Shown piece after piece: positions 1-9,436 of a DNA stretch of 64,000 bases (its first letter is position 1; each line of letters begins with the position of its first letter). The stretch lies in assembly GCA_041395445.1 (NCBI GenBank), contig JAWLAO010000002.1:186001-250000 (forward strand), given 5' to 3'. A program made the translations under genes and the position numbers. The notes under the pieces are model-generated. The model ran no database searches and was not told the origin of the DNA. It saw nothing but the letters and a program-made list of their open reading frames with translations. The DNA comes from Gammaproteobacteria bacterium (lineage in GTDB: Bacteria; Pseudomonadota; Gammaproteobacteria; Xanthomonadales; Marinicellaceae).

Positions 1-122
1 ACTTCCTGTCCAATTGCTATTACTGTTGCGATAGCAACAATTAATAAACCACAAACTTCAATTATTGTTAAAAATTTTTTAAAAGGGTGACTGTCTTTAA
101 CTCGCATAATGTAATGTTTCAT
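1..122 (-). CDS. Partial small membrane protein, runs off left edge
   Basis: Only the N-terminus is inside the window. The minus strand reads from ATG at 122 (or the in-frame ATG at 107) without a stop to base 1. It gives a short basic N-terminus with KKF and then a hydrophobic stretch (IIEVCGLLIVAIATVIAIG), which is one membrane segment. It starts 15 bases after the VOC gene stop on the same strand, so it may be the last gene of a tyrS-VOC operon. I see no clear ribosome binding site for either start. The family is not recognisable from this fragment. Confidence 0.4.
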   Translation of the reverse strand, partial: MKHYIMRVKDSHPFKKFLTIIEVCGLLIVAIATVIAIGQE

Positions 123-136
123 AAGTTATTTAATGT

Positions 137-505
137 TTATTTTGGTGTCCACAACTCTATCTTAACACCGGCAGGGTCTATAAACCAGCCAAAAACGCCG
201 TACTCTTCATCAACAACATCGTCAATGACTTCTGCTCCACCTTGTTTGACTTGTTCCAAGGCTTGTTTGACATCATCGACGATTAGATTAATCATAAATC
301 CACGGTTTGATGGTTTGAGATAGTCGGTATCCGCTTTAAAAGGACTCCAAACACCATAGGCTTTTTCAGGAAGCTCCGTTGGGTTAAATGTTGTGCAGCC
401 GTATTCATCCAGATTGAAACCAAGGTATTTGTTATACCATTGTTTGAGTTCTTCCGGGTTTTCACATTTAAAGAAAACACCACCAATACCTCGAACCTTA
501 ATCAT
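137..505 (-). CDS. VOC (glyoxalase/bleomycin-resistance fold) family protein
   Basis: The 122-residue protein has the single betaalphabeta-betabetabeta pair of the vicinal-oxygen-chelate superfamily. It opens with a strand (IGGVFFKCENPEELKQWY), has a central MINLIVDDVKQALEQVKQGGAEV motif split by a turn, and ends in FGWFIDPAGVKIELW, the usual last strand with a conserved metal-ligand Glu. Its ATG shares one base with the tyrS stop (TAATG), so the two are translationally coupled. The substrate cannot be predicted. VOC proteins include lyases, dioxygenases and resistance proteins. Confidence 0.8.
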   Translation of the reverse strand: MIKVRGIGGVFFKCENPEELKQWYNKYLGFNLDEYGCTTFNPTELPEKAYGVWSPFKADTDYLKPSNRGFMINLIVDDVKQALEQVKQGGAEVIDDVVDEEYGVFGWFIDPAGVKIELWTPK

Positions 506-1701
506 TATTTCACCTCAATTTTTGCGAACTTTCTCTTACCAACCTGAAAAACAGCCTGAGTTCCGGATTGAATTTGTTGTTTGGAATCAGTAACTTTTTC
601 ACCGTTTATACTCACAGCATTTTGTTTAATCATACGCATTGCATCGGATGTACTGGCACATAATCCAGCCTCTTTCAATAACAGTGGTAAGCCAATTTCA
701 CCATTCTCTGCTGTAATTTCTAATTCAGGAATATCGTCAGGAATAGCTCCTTTTTGGAATTGATTTTTAAAGGCTTGCAATGCCTCCTGAGCGGATTGAT
801 TGCCATGAAATCGTTCAACAATTTCAACACCGAGAATAAACTTAATATCTCTTGGATTTCTTCCGTCCTGCATTTCCTGCTTCATTTTCTCAATTTCAGC
901 ATTGGATTTAAAGCTCAGTAAATCAAAATAACGCCACATCAGTTCGTCAGAAATTGACATGATTTTACCGAACATATCACTTGGTGCGTCTTCAATACCG
1001 ATATAATTCCCCAGAGACTTGGACATTTTTTGCACGCCATCCAATCCCTCAAGCAATGGCATAGTTATCACAACTTGTTGCTCTTGTCCGAACTGAGATT
1101 GCAAACTTCTGCCCATCAACAGATTAAAGGTTTGGTCTGTGCCACCTAATTCCACATCCGCTTTCATGGCAACAGAGTCATAGCCCTGAACTCACGGATA
1201 CATAAATTCATGAATTGCAATGGGCTGTTGGCTGCCGAATCTTTTAGAAAAATCATCACGTTCCAGCATTCTGGCGACGGTATAACGTGATGCCAAGTCA
1301 ATCATTCCGGCAGAGCCCAGTTTGGTCATCCATTCAGAATTAAAAGCGACTTTGGTTTTTTCTTTATCAAGGATTTTAAAGATTTGTTCTTTATACGTTT
1401 GTGCGTTTTCGTTGACTTCTTCTCTGGTGAGAATTTTGCGAGTGACGTTTTTACCCGTTGGGTCGCCAATCATTCCGGTGAAATCACCTATCAAAAATGT
1501 CACATCATGTCCCAATTGTTGAAATTGAGCCATTTTGTTGATTAAAACTGTATGTCCTAAATGCAGGTCAGGAGCTGTTGGATCAAATCCAGCTTTAACG
1601 TGTAAAGGTTTGCCTTTTTTTAATTTTTTTTCCAGTTCTTCGAGTTTGATGACGTCTTCGGTACCACGAGTTAACAAATCCAGAGAGTCTTGTAGTGACA
1701 T
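505..1701 (-). pseudogene. tyrS: Tyrosyl-tRNA synthetase, interrupted by an in-frame TGA
   Basis: Class I aminoacyl-tRNA synthetase that charges tRNA-Tyr in the cytoplasm. The first part (1701 to 1192) has the HIGH-type motif HLGHTVLI, GDFTGMIGDPTGK and IHEFMYP. The second part has DVELGGTDQTFNLLMGR, the KMSKS loop and a C-terminal S4 RNA-binding domain (CASTSDAMRMIKQNAVSINGE). The frame is continuous, but codon 170 is TGA at 1192-1194 where the family has Leu (YP-L-VQGYDS). A single T-to-G change from TTA would explain it. The rest of the domain VQGYDSVAMKADVE follows at once. The total length of about 398 codons is normal. I infer a consensus error or very recent mutation rather than a decayed gene. 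No second tyrS is visible here. Confidence 0.9.
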
Positions 1702-1844
1702 TTGTTTTCCTTTCTTTGAAAAAATAAAGTGAGGTATTTTACCTGAATTTCCCGCTTAATAACAATCTAGCTCAATAATTCATTGACGAATTATCCCAAC
1801 TGCTATATCTTTAACAACGATTCAAAGAAAAAGCGTGCAAGTAT

Positions 1845-3236
1845 TTGAAAAAGAAACATAAGCAGGCAGTTTTTATCGACAGAAACCGCAAAAGTCTCGG
1901 TCTTACCAATTCAGTAAATTCATTCGCAAACCAGGCTTTCAAGAAAATCAGTAGTGTTAAAAAAGCTCCGATTATCACAATTTTGGTTTTTGGAAGTTTG
2001 TTAGTTTTATTTGCTTTCAGCATTGATTCAACGGATAAAATCAGCAGACATAAAGAGTTCAAACTCGATATTCCCAGCAATCCTTTGATAAGTTTGACAG
2101 ATCAAACTCTTGTTGACGAGATCAAATGGAAAAATATTGAGGTTCAAAAAGGACAATCTTTATCCAATATTTTTGATAGTTTAAATCTCAGTCAGTCGTT
2201 ATTGTACAAAATCATCCATTTTGATAAATCGACCAAACATTTAACAAAAATATATCCCGGAGCGGTTATTAGCTTTGATATTTCCGATCAGGGTGAATTT
2301 AAAAAGCTGAAATACAATATCTCTGAGCAACAAGAGTTAATTGTGAGCCTTGAAGATAGTGAAATTTCGACGTCAACAATCGAACACGATGTTGAAATTC
2401 AGGTGCAAACATCCAATGGCGTGATTACCAATTCGTTATTTAATGCTGGCAAAAATGCCGGATTGACCGATTCAATGGTCATGAAACTGGCGAATATATT
2501 TGCTTGGGATATTGATTTTGTACTGGATATCAGGGAAGGCGATAGTTTTAGTTTGATCTATGAAAAAATTTATCAAGATGGTGAGTTTTTGAGAGATGGC
2601 AAAATCATTGCAGCATCATTTAGCAATCAGGGTGATGTTTATAAAGCGGTTGCTTTTGATGATGGCGAAGGTTATAGCTATTACAACCCAGAAGGCCGGA
2701 ATATGAAGAAAGCCTTCTTGCGAGCACCTTTAAACTTTTCATATATCAGCTCTAATTTCAACCCGAAACGCTTTCATCCGGTTCAAAAAAGAGTAAAACC
2801 GCATCGAGGAATTGATTATGCAGCTCCGGTTGGAACACCGGTATATGCAGCCGGTGATGGTTCGGTTATTCGTTCTTCTTATGATAAATTCAATGGCAAC
2901 CATGTGTTTATCCAACATCCGAATGGCATAACGACAAAATATTTACATTTTACAAAGCGAAATGTCAAACAAGGTCAGAGAGTCAAGCAAGGTCAGGTAA
3001 TTGGAACAGTCGGAGCAACCGGCTTGGTCAGTGGTGCTCATTTGCATTATGAATTTGTACTCAACGGCGTTCACCGAAATCCGAGAACTGTTGAATTACC
3101 CAAAGCCAGCCCGTTGGCGAAAAATAAAATGCCTGAATATCTGAAATTTGCGACTCCTTTATTTTCGCAACTTGAAAGTCTGGATGTGGGTCAGATTGCT
3201 CTACAGGATAAAAAAGCCACAAAAAAAGAATCTTGA
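1845..3236 (+). CDS. M23 family peptidoglycan endopeptidase, membrane-anchored
   Basis: This 463-residue, MepM/YebA-like enzyme should cut peptide cross-links of peptidoglycan in the periplasm. Residues 1-40 are basic and cytoplasmic, and residues about 41-62 form one membrane segment. A LysM/OapA-like region follows (KGQSLSNIFDSLNLSQSLL). The LytM (M23) domain occupies roughly residues 300-415, with metal ligands in HRGIDYAAPVGTPVYA and HLHYEF. The TTG start at 1845 has an upstream in-frame stop at 1812 and only a weak purine-rich site. The order tyrS (divergent) / M23 / anmK is conserved in pseudomonads and relatives. Its stop overlaps the anmK start, so the two wall-related genes are coupled. 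Confidence 0.9.
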   Translation: MKKKHKQAVFIDRNRKSLGLTNSVNSFANQAFKKISSVKKAPIITILVFGSLLVLFAFSIDSTDKISRHKEFKLDIPSNPLISLTDQTLVDEIKWKNIEVQKGQSLSNIFDSLNLSQSLLYKIIHFDKSTKHLTKIYPGAVISFDISDQGEFKKLKYNISEQQELIVSLEDSEISTSTIEHDVEIQVQTSNGVITNSLFNAGKNAGLTDSMVMKLANIFAWDIDFVLDIREGDSFSLIYEKIYQDGEFLRDGKIIAASFSNQGDVYKAVAFDDGEGYSYYNPEGRNMKKAFLRAPLNFSYISSNFNPKRFHPVQKRVKPHRGIDYAAPVGTPVYAAGDGSVIRSSYDKFNGNHVFIQHPNGITTKYLHFTKRNVKQGQRVKQGQVIGTVGATGLVSGAHLHYEFVLNGVHRNPRTVELPKASPLAKNKMPEYLKFATPLFSQLESLDVGQIALQDKKATKKES

Positions 3237-4333
3237 AATATTTCATCGGTTTACTTTCCGGAACAAGCGTTGACAGTATTGATGCTGCTTTAGTTGGTAT
3301 TGGTGAAAACAAAATCCAGCTTGTTGAAACTCACAGCCATGATTTTTCGAGTGGTTTGCGACATCAATTACAACAACTGATAAAAAATCAGTCAATAACA
3401 CTTGTGGAACTTTCTCAAATTGATTCACAACTGGCTCATGAATTTTCTGATGCAGTGATTCACTTACTAAAAAAAACTCAATTTGAAGCGAAACAAATTA
3501 CTGCAATTGGTTCACATGGACAGACTATTTTTCATGAGCCGAATGGTGAATACAAAAACACGATTCAAATTGGCTCACCTCATCAGATTGCGGCTCGTTG
3601 CGGAATTGATGTTGTCAGTAACTTCCGAAATTTGGATATGGCTTATAAAGGGCAGGGCGCACCTTTAGCTCCGGTGATTCATCAGAAATTATTTCATAGT
3701 GAGACAAAGAATTATGCCATTTTAAATTTAGGCGGTATTGCCAATATTAGTTTTATTGGTAAGAATTATCCGCAACCCTCAGGTTATGATACCGGTCCTG
3801 CAAATTGCTTGCTGGATGAATGGATTTTAAAAAACAAGGGTGAAAAATATGATGCCAATGGACAGTGGGCACAAACCGGCGAACTTGATAAAAATCTTTT
3901 AAATCAATTGATTGGTGATAGATACTTTAATTTGCAAGCTCCTAAAAGCACCGGGCGTGAATATTTTAATTTAACCTGGTTATCCGGTTTTGAGAACTCC
4001 TTATGGAAATGTCCGGCAGCAAATGTTCAGAATACTTTGACACATTTGTCAGCTTTGTCAATCAGTAATGAAATCAAAAAAAGCCGTTTTCCTGTCGATG
4101 AGGTTGTAGTTATGGGCGGCGGAAGCAAAAACAAATTTCTATTGGAATTGTTAGGTATGTATAGTCAGTTACCGGTTCATTTGTCTGAAGATTTCGGTTT
4201 TGATGGTGATTGGATTGAGTCCATACTATTTGCCTATCTTGCCTATCTCCGCGTCAATCAAATCAAACTCGATTTATCTGCTATTACCGGAAGTCAAAAT
4301 AGGATTCTATATGGCGATTTGATTCGTTGTTGA
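3233..4333 (+). CDS. anmK: Anhydro-N-acetylmuramic acid kinase
   Basis: This enzyme recycles cell-wall anhydroMurNAc by hydrolysing the 1,6-anhydro bond and phosphorylating it to MurNAc-6-P in the cytoplasm. The 366 residues match family length. The ATP-binding signature GLLSGTSVDSIDAALV is at residues 5-20. IGSHGQTIFHEP, GGIANIS and GYDTGPANCLLDEW follow, and a VVMGGGSKN phosphate loop is near residue 295. The start is TTG, which overlaps the M23 stop as TTGA. That arrangement and the purine-rich run before it suggest coupled translation with the endopeptidase that releases its substrates. Confidence 0.95.
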   Translation: MKYFIGLLSGTSVDSIDAALVGIGENKIQLVETHSHDFSSGLRHQLQQLIKNQSITLVELSQIDSQLAHEFSDAVIHLLKKTQFEAKQITAIGSHGQTIFHEPNGEYKNTIQIGSPHQIAARCGIDVVSNFRNLDMAYKGQGAPLAPVIHQKLFHSETKNYAILNLGGIANISFIGKNYPQPSGYDTGPANCLLDEWILKNKGEKYDANGQWAQTGELDKNLLNQLIGDRYFNLQAPKSTGREYFNLTWLSGFENSLWKCPAANVQNTLTHLSALSISNEIKKSRFPVDEVVVMGGGSKNKFLLELLGMYSQLPVHLSEDFGFDGDWIESILFAYLAYLRVNQIKLDLSAITGSQNRILYGDLIRC

Positions 4334-4334
4334 A

Positions 4335-5363
4335 ATGCCTGAAATAATCCATTCGAAAATAAATTTTCACGCTCTGGCTCAATCTTTACACGATTGGTAC
4401 TTACTCAAAAAAAGACAACTTCCGTGGCGAGATAATCGTTCAGCTTACCGAATTTGGATTTCAGAAATTATGCTGCAGCAAACCACGGTTCAGGCAGTGA
4501 TTCCCTATTTTGAAAGATTCATCAAACAATTTCCAGATTTACAAACCTTGGCGAATAGTGATATTGAGGAAGTTTTGCAACTATGGAGTGGACTGGGATA
4601 TTATTCTCGAGCCAGAAATTTACACAAAGCAGCGCAGTTGTTTGTTGAAAATGGTGGTATTCCAGACTCATATCAAGAACTCCTCAAGTATCCCGGTTTG
4701 GGAGACTATACTTCCAGAGCGATTTCATCCATTGCTTTCGATGAAAAAGTCGGTGTGCTTGATGGAAATGTCATACGGATTCTAACGAGATTGTTGAATT
4801 ACAAGCAAAAATGGTGGAAGACCGAACACAAAAAATACCTGCAAGGTATTGCAGATAGTCTTAATCAGTTTGAATTTCCAAGCTCTGAGGTCAATCAGGC
4901 ATTGATGGAACTAGGCGCGATGGTTTGTTTGCCACAATCACCACTTTGTAATCAATGTCCTTGGTCAGATAACTGCTTGGCACAAAGTCAAAAATCAATA
5001 AGTGAAGTTCCACTCAAACGGAAAAAAACTCCAAGCCAAATTTGGTACTGGCAACCAGAAATTTACTCTCGGAAGAATCAAGTTTTACTTGAGAAAAATA
5101 CCAAATTGCCATTCCTTAAGAACCAGTGGCTGCTTCCCGGAAAATGTTCCAAACATGAAGAAAAACCGAAAGATTACACTTTTAAGCACTTCATTACTCG
5201 TTACAGTATTTATGTGAAACCCAAACAGTATCATGGCATCGAAGCTTTGCAGTTAAATAGCAATCAGCAATGGTTTGATATTGATTCAATAAAAAAAGTA
5301 AGTCCTAGTTCATTATTACAAAAGTGTTTAACTACTCATAAAAACATTGAGCAGAAAAACTAA
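4335..5363 (+). CDS. mutY: A/G-specific adenine DNA glycosylase
   Basis: Base-excision repair glycosylase that removes adenine mispaired with 8-oxoguanine. The 342-residue protein carries the N-terminal catalytic Glu (ISEIMLQQT), a helix-hairpin-helix near PGLGDYTSRAI and the catalytic Asp in GVLDGNVIRI. The iron-sulfur cluster loop C-x6-C-x2-C-x5-C is intact (CLPQSPLCNQCPWSDNC), followed by a shortened C-terminal NUDIX-like domain that reads damage. It begins one base after the anmK stop, so it is the third gene of the M23-anmK-mutY operon. Confidence 0.95.
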   Translation: MPEIIHSKINFHALAQSLHDWYLLKKRQLPWRDNRSAYRIWISEIMLQQTTVQAVIPYFERFIKQFPDLQTLANSDIEEVLQLWSGLGYYSRARNLHKAAQLFVENGGIPDSYQELLKYPGLGDYTSRAISSIAFDEKVGVLDGNVIRILTRLLNYKQKWWKTEHKKYLQGIADSLNQFEFPSSEVNQALMELGAMVCLPQSPLCNQCPWSDNCLAQSQKSISEVPLKRKKTPSQIWYWQPEIYSRKNQVLLEKNTKLPFLKNQWLLPGKCSKHEEKPKDYTFKHFITRYSIYVKPKQYHGIEALQLNSNQQWFDIDSIKKVSPSSLLQKCLTTHKNIEQKN

Positions 5364-5442
5364 ATATCATTTTTGAATGAAATATAGTTAATAATATCAG
5401 ATTAATGCTTTATTCAAATTATTAAGATTGTTTGAAACAGGT

Positions 5443-5448
5443 TATAAT
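5443..5448 (+). promoter_or_regulatory. Candidate -10 element for the surface beta-propeller gene
   Basis: A perfect TATAAT hexamer lies about 60 bases before the start of the next gene in an AT-rich spacer after mutY. No good -35 hexamer is seen at 16-18 bases upstream, so this is a weak prediction based on the -10 alone. Confidence 0.3.
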
Positions 5449-5510
5449 ACGGTTAGAATTTGTAAAATGTTGATGCTAAAATCAATTTAACTTTATTGGG
5501 GAATTTAATT

Positions 5511-6599
5511 ATGAAAAACAAGTTTATATCATTTATGTTGCTGTTGGCTTCTAATAATATATTTGCAAATCCAACAGCTCAGGAAATTGAAGATGAAATA
5601 ACGGGCTTTTCATCAGAGCCGCAAACAACTCCAACACCGGACAGCAACAGTCGTTTGATTGCAATGGGAACTCTCGTCGATTCTGGTTTATTGCTTATTC
5701 CTGAATCCACAAATGATAGGGTTATGGCTTTTGATCCTATGACCGGAAATTTACTGGATGCGGATTTTATTCCATCAGATCCAACAAACTTGTCAACACC
5801 AATCCATGCCATTATTTCTTCAGATAGACAATCATTTCTTGTTTCAGATCAAATTGATGATGCAGTGCAGCAATACGATTTAAACGGAAGTTATATGGGG
5901 ATTTTTGCCCCAGCTGGAGGTGTTGATAATAGTATTTTGGATAATGTGAGAGGAATTGCATTGGATTCGTCAGGAAATCTGCTTGTAACTGTTGGTGGAG
6001 GAGCAAATGATGATTCAGTTGCTCAATTCGATACATCTGGAAATTATACTGGTAATTTTGTTGCTAATGCATCTGGTGGTTTGGACTCACCTTTTGACAT
6101 TTACTTGAGAACCAACTCTCAAGCATTAGTTGGAGGAATAACTAGTGATGCTCTCCACAGTTATGACATAAGTGGGAATTATTTGTCTGATTTTAGTCCT
6201 ATAAATACTTTTCCTGAGCAGATATTTGAAACCAATTCAGGTAACATTCTGGTTGCAAATTTTTCAGGCACAGAAGAAGGAGTAGTAGAATATGATTCGG
6301 CAGGAAATCAAATTGGAATCTATGACCCCGCGAGTTTGGGTGGTTACCGAGGAGTTTATGAGTTACCGAATGGCAATATATTAACAACCAATGGATCAGG
6401 AGTTCATGAGATCGACAGGCTTGGGAATGTCGTTGAAACCAAAATATCCGGTGTTAGTGCTCGATTTATTGAATATGTTCCACCAGCTCCTGTGGCTGCA
6501 CCTATACCTGTACCGATGTTATCTTTAAACACATTAATAATGCTTATTTTGGGAGTTGTTGGTATTGTTATTATAAGAAAATCAGTTAAATTCAATTAA
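5511..6599 (+). CDS. Exported NHL-like beta-propeller protein with C-terminal sorting-type tail
   Basis: The ATG at 5511 is chosen over an upstream TTG at 5496 because a GGGGAA site sits 7 bases before it and the protein then opens with a signal peptide (MKNKFISFMLLLASNNIFA). The body has repeated blades of the type 'V.QFDTSGNYTGNF' and 'LHSYDISGNYLSDF', as in NHL/SMP-30-like propellers. The C-terminus has a proline-rich spacer, a short VPMLS motif, a hydrophobic segment (about 18 residues) and a basic end (RKSVKFN). This tripartite tail resembles IPTL/VPxxLS-type surface-sorting signals. The ligand is unknown. A strong terminator follows. Confidence 0.75.
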   Translation: MKNKFISFMLLLASNNIFANPTAQEIEDEITGFSSEPQTTPTPDSNSRLIAMGTLVDSGLLLIPESTNDRVMAFDPMTGNLLDADFIPSDPTNLSTPIHAIISSDRQSFLVSDQIDDAVQQYDLNGSYMGIFAPAGGVDNSILDNVRGIALDSSGNLLVTVGGGANDDSVAQFDTSGNYTGNFVANASGGLDSPFDIYLRTNSQALVGGITSDALHSYDISGNYLSDFSPINTFPEQIFETNSGNILVANFSGTEEGVVEYDSAGNQIGIYDPASLGGYRGVYELPNGNILTTNGSGVHEIDRLGNVVETKISGVSARFIEYVPPAPVAAPIPVPMLSLNTLIMLILGVVGIVIIRKSVKFN

Positions 6600-6651
6600 C
6601 GACCTCGTGATTGTACAACACTGAAAATCATTCGTTATAATAGGTTTCTTT

Positions 6652-6681
6652 AAAGGCAACAGACAGCGTTGCCTTTTTTTT
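6652..6681 (+). terminator. Rho-independent terminator
   Basis: A 9-bp stem AAAGGCAAC / GTTGCCTTT with a 7-base loop is followed by a T run. It closes the surface-protein transcript just before the amidohydrolase gene. Confidence 0.85.
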
Positions 6682-6712
6682 GAATGAAATAAACACAGTA
6701 ACTTAAGAAATC

Positions 6713-7486
6713 ATGGCTAAAGATTATTTGTTTCACAACCGCAATTCCCCAATCTTGTTTTCAATTCCGCATGATGGCGATGTGATTCCGGATGAAATTG
6801 CAAAAAACATGAATGACTCTGCTTTAAAAACTCCTGACAGGGATTTTTATGTGTCTCAAATATTCAATTTTGCCAAGGATTTTGATATTAGTTTGTTGAA
6901 AACCAATATTTCCCGTTTTGTGATTGATTTGAACCGCCCGCCGGATAATGCTTCGTTATATCCCGGACAATCCGTTACTGAACTTTGCCCAACCACATTG
7001 TTTGATGAAAGTCCAATTTATAAAGCGGAGAAACCTGATGAATCAGAAATTGAGCGAAGAATTAAAACTTACTGGAAACCTTATCATCAGATTATCAAAG
7101 ACAAGCTGGAAGTGATAAAACAGCAACATGGGTTTGCTATTTTAATCGACTGTCATAGTATTAAATCGGAAGTTCCACGATTTTTTGAGGGAAGGCTGAC
7201 TGATATTAACATCGGCACCAATAGCGGGAAAAGTTGTGGAGATGAAATTATTCAGCGTTTTATGTCAGTTTTAGAAGCTCAGAATCGTTATTCGCATGTT
7301 TTGAATGGTCGTTTTAAAGGTGGTTATATCACACGGCATTACGGAAAACCTGAAGAAAACATTCATGCCATTCAAATTGAATTGTCACAAATCAATTATT
7401 TGGATGAAAAACATAATCGCTATGACTATGAAAAGGCTGAAAAATTGAAAACCGTATTGATCAGAGCGATTAACAGTTTATGCTAA
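6713..7486 (+). CDS. N-formylglutamate amidohydrolase family protein
   Basis: This 257-residue protein belongs to the FGase/HutG2 family, zinc enzymes that release formate from N-formylglutamate at the end of histidine degradation. Motifs include SIPHDGDVIP, TPDRDFYV, SRFVIDLNRPPDNASLYPG, LCPTTLFDE, LIDCHSIKS and DINIGTNSGKSCG, in the expected order. No other hut genes are nearby, so a role in histidine use is family-based inference only. Its last 7 bases overlap the start of yheS, so the two are co-transcribed. Confidence 0.88.
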   Translation: MAKDYLFHNRNSPILFSIPHDGDVIPDEIAKNMNDSALKTPDRDFYVSQIFNFAKDFDISLLKTNISRFVIDLNRPPDNASLYPGQSVTELCPTTLFDESPIYKAEKPDESEIERRIKTYWKPYHQIIKDKLEVIKQQHGFAILIDCHSIKSEVPRFFEGRLTDINIGTNSGKSCGDEIIQRFMSVLEAQNRYSHVLNGRFKGGYITRHYGKPEENIHAIQIELSQINYLDEKHNRYDYEKAEKLKTVLIRAINSLC

Positions 7487-9366
7487 CTTTCAATAATATA
7501 ACCTTATCGCGCGGTAAGAAGGAACTATTCAGTGATGTTAGCTTTATCGTCAATCCGAAATCAAAAGTCGGTCTTACCGGTGCAAACGGATGTGGAAAAA
7601 CCAGTTTAATCAAACTGATACTTGGTGAATTACACGCTGATTCCGGTGAATTTTCAGTCTCTGATAAACTCCTCATTGCTCATGTCGCGCAAGAAATTTC
7701 CAATTCCAATCGTTCTGCAATTGAATATGTTATGGACGGCGATAATGAGTTCAGGGAGATTGAGGAACAGATTCAACAAGCTCAGGATTGTAATGATTCT
7801 AATAAGTTGGCAGTATTGTATGATTCTATGCAACAAATTGACGGTTACACCGCTAACTCCAGAGCGGCAAAATTGTTAAATGGTTTGGGTTTTTCAACAT
7901 CAGATGAGCAAAAACCGGTCAATTCATTCTCCGGTGGCTGGAGAATGCGTCTGAACTTGGCACAGGCATTGATGTGCCGGTCGGATATTTTGTTGCTTGA
8001 TGAGCCAACCAATCACCTGGACTTAGAGGCAATAATTTGGCTTGAAGAGTGGCTGAAACATTATGCAGGAATTATTCTGCTGATTTCTCATGACAGGGAT
8101 TTTCTCAATGCTGTGTGTTCGCAAATTATTAACATTGAACATGGAAAAGCGACTCTTTATCAGGGAAATTATGACTCATTTGAAAGAATTCGAGCTGAAA
8201 AAATGAGTCTGCAACAAGCAATGTTTGAAAGCCAACAAAAGCAAATTAAACACATGCAATCTTATATCGACCGCTTCCGCTACAAAGCCAGTAAAGCGAA
8301 ACAGGCTCAAAGTCGAGTTAAAGCACTCGAAAAGATGGAATTGATTTCAGCGGCACAGATTGATTCGCCATTCAATTTCAATTTTTCCAATGAAGGGTTT
8401 ATTCCTCAGCAATTGTTAAAAATCACTGATGCATCAACAGGTTATGCTAAAAAAGAAATTTTAAAAAATATTAATTTGTTAATTCAAAAAGGAGAAAAGA
8501 TTGGTTTGCTTGGCTTTAACGGAGCGGGAAAATCGACTTTAATCAAACTGATTGCCAAAGAAATAAATATTTTCAATGGTGAAATTGATTATGCCAAAGA
8601 ATTGCGAATTGGTTATTTTGCACAGCATCAATTGGATCAATTGCACTTCGATTTGAGTCCGATTGAACATTTAAAATTGATTGATAAAAACATTTCAGAA
8701 CAACAGGCAAGAAACTATTTGGGTGGATTTGCATTTCACAATGACATGGCAACGGATAATGTTCAGCACTTTTCAGGCGGAGAAAAAGCGCGATTAGTGT
8801 TGGCTTTATTGGTTTACCAAAAACCAAACTTGCTTTTACTGGATGAACCGACGAACCATTTAGACATACGGATGCGACATGCGATTAGTGTTGCTCTCCA
8901 AAGTTATGAAGGTGCGATGATTCTGGTTTCTCATGATAGGTATTTATTATCAACGGTGACAGATAAATTGTTATTAGTTGCGAATGGAGAAGTCCAAACT
9001 TTTGACGGTGATTTACAGGACTATTATCGCTGGGCCAATGACACCCGAAAAAATGCTGTTCAAACTGAAGAGGATGTTGAAGGGGAAGTTTATTCTCAAA
9101 ATAATAAAAAACTACAGAGGCAGCAAGCTGCTGAATTGAGAGAATTACAGAAACCGTTGAGACAGAAACTTCGGAAAATAGAAACAGAATTGGAAAAATT
9201 ACAAAAGCAAGAGCATCAAAACAATGAAAAACTCATGGATGAAAGTCTCTATGAGCCTCAAAATTCAGCAAAGTTAAAAGAAATTACTATCACTCAGAGC
9301 GAGGTTAAGAAACGAATTGTGGAGTTGGAATCTTCATGGTTAGAAATTTCTGAACAATTGGAATAG
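7480..9366 (+). CDS. yheS: ABC-F family ATPase, YheS type
   Basis: A cytoplasmic translation-associated ABC-F protein of 628 residues with two nucleotide-binding domains. The first has Walker A GANGCGKTS, signature FSGGWRMRL and Walker B LLLLDEPTNHLDL. An inter-domain linker (YIDRFRYKASKAKQAQSR) follows, then the second domain with GFNGAGKST, FSGGEKARL and LLLLDEPTNHLDI. A charged coiled-coil tail starts at about residue 535. The EYVMDGD, SGGWRMRLNLAQALMCRSD and GYFAQHQL segments are closest to E. coli YheS rather than EttA or Uup. It has no membrane segments. It probably acts at the ribosomal E site; this is from the family, not seen here. Confidence 0.92.
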   Translation: MLTFNNITLSRGKKELFSDVSFIVNPKSKVGLTGANGCGKTSLIKLILGELHADSGEFSVSDKLLIAHVAQEISNSNRSAIEYVMDGDNEFREIEEQIQQAQDCNDSNKLAVLYDSMQQIDGYTANSRAAKLLNGLGFSTSDEQKPVNSFSGGWRMRLNLAQALMCRSDILLLDEPTNHLDLEAIIWLEEWLKHYAGIILLISHDRDFLNAVCSQIINIEHGKATLYQGNYDSFERIRAEKMSLQQAMFESQQKQIKHMQSYIDRFRYKASKAKQAQSRVKALEKMELISAAQIDSPFNFNFSNEGFIPQQLLKITDASTGYAKKEILKNINLLIQKGEKIGLLGFNGAGKSTLIKLIAKEINIFNGEIDYAKELRIGYFAQHQLDQLHFDLSPIEHLKLIDKNISEQQARNYLGGFAFHNDMATDNVQHFSGGEKARLVLALLVYQKPNLLLLDEPTNHLDIRMRHAISVALQSYEGAMILVSHDRYLLSTVTDKLLLVANGEVQTFDGDLQDYYRWANDTRKNAVQTEEDVEGEVYSQNNKKLQRQQAAELRELQKPLRQKLRKIETELEKLQKQEHQNNEKLMDESLYEPQNSAKLKEITITQSEVKKRIVELESSWLEISEQLE

Positions 9367-9389
9367 CTCATTTATTATTTTAATAAAAA

Positions 9390-9414
9390 TTGATAAAACT
9401 CAAATAGTTATCAA
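9390..9414 (+). promoter_or_regulatory. Inverted repeat and FNR-like site before the 9.4 kb gene pair
   Basis: TTGATAAAACTCAA at 9390-9403 matches the FNR/Anr pattern TTGAT-N4-ATCAA at nine of ten positions. The same stretch also forms a 7-bp inverted repeat TTGATAA / TTATCAA with an 11-base spacer. A TATGAT hexamer at 9425-9430 could be the -10. That would place the site near -40 and the start of transcription at or next to the ATG. Confidence 0.4.
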
Positions 9415-9436
9415 ATAATTGTGATATGATTTAGTG

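Noticed and set aside
1192..1194. TGA as a recoded amino acid (selenocysteine or Trp)
   Set aside because: The residue should be Leu, no hairpin typical of selenocysteine insertion is evident, and TGA ends several other genes here.
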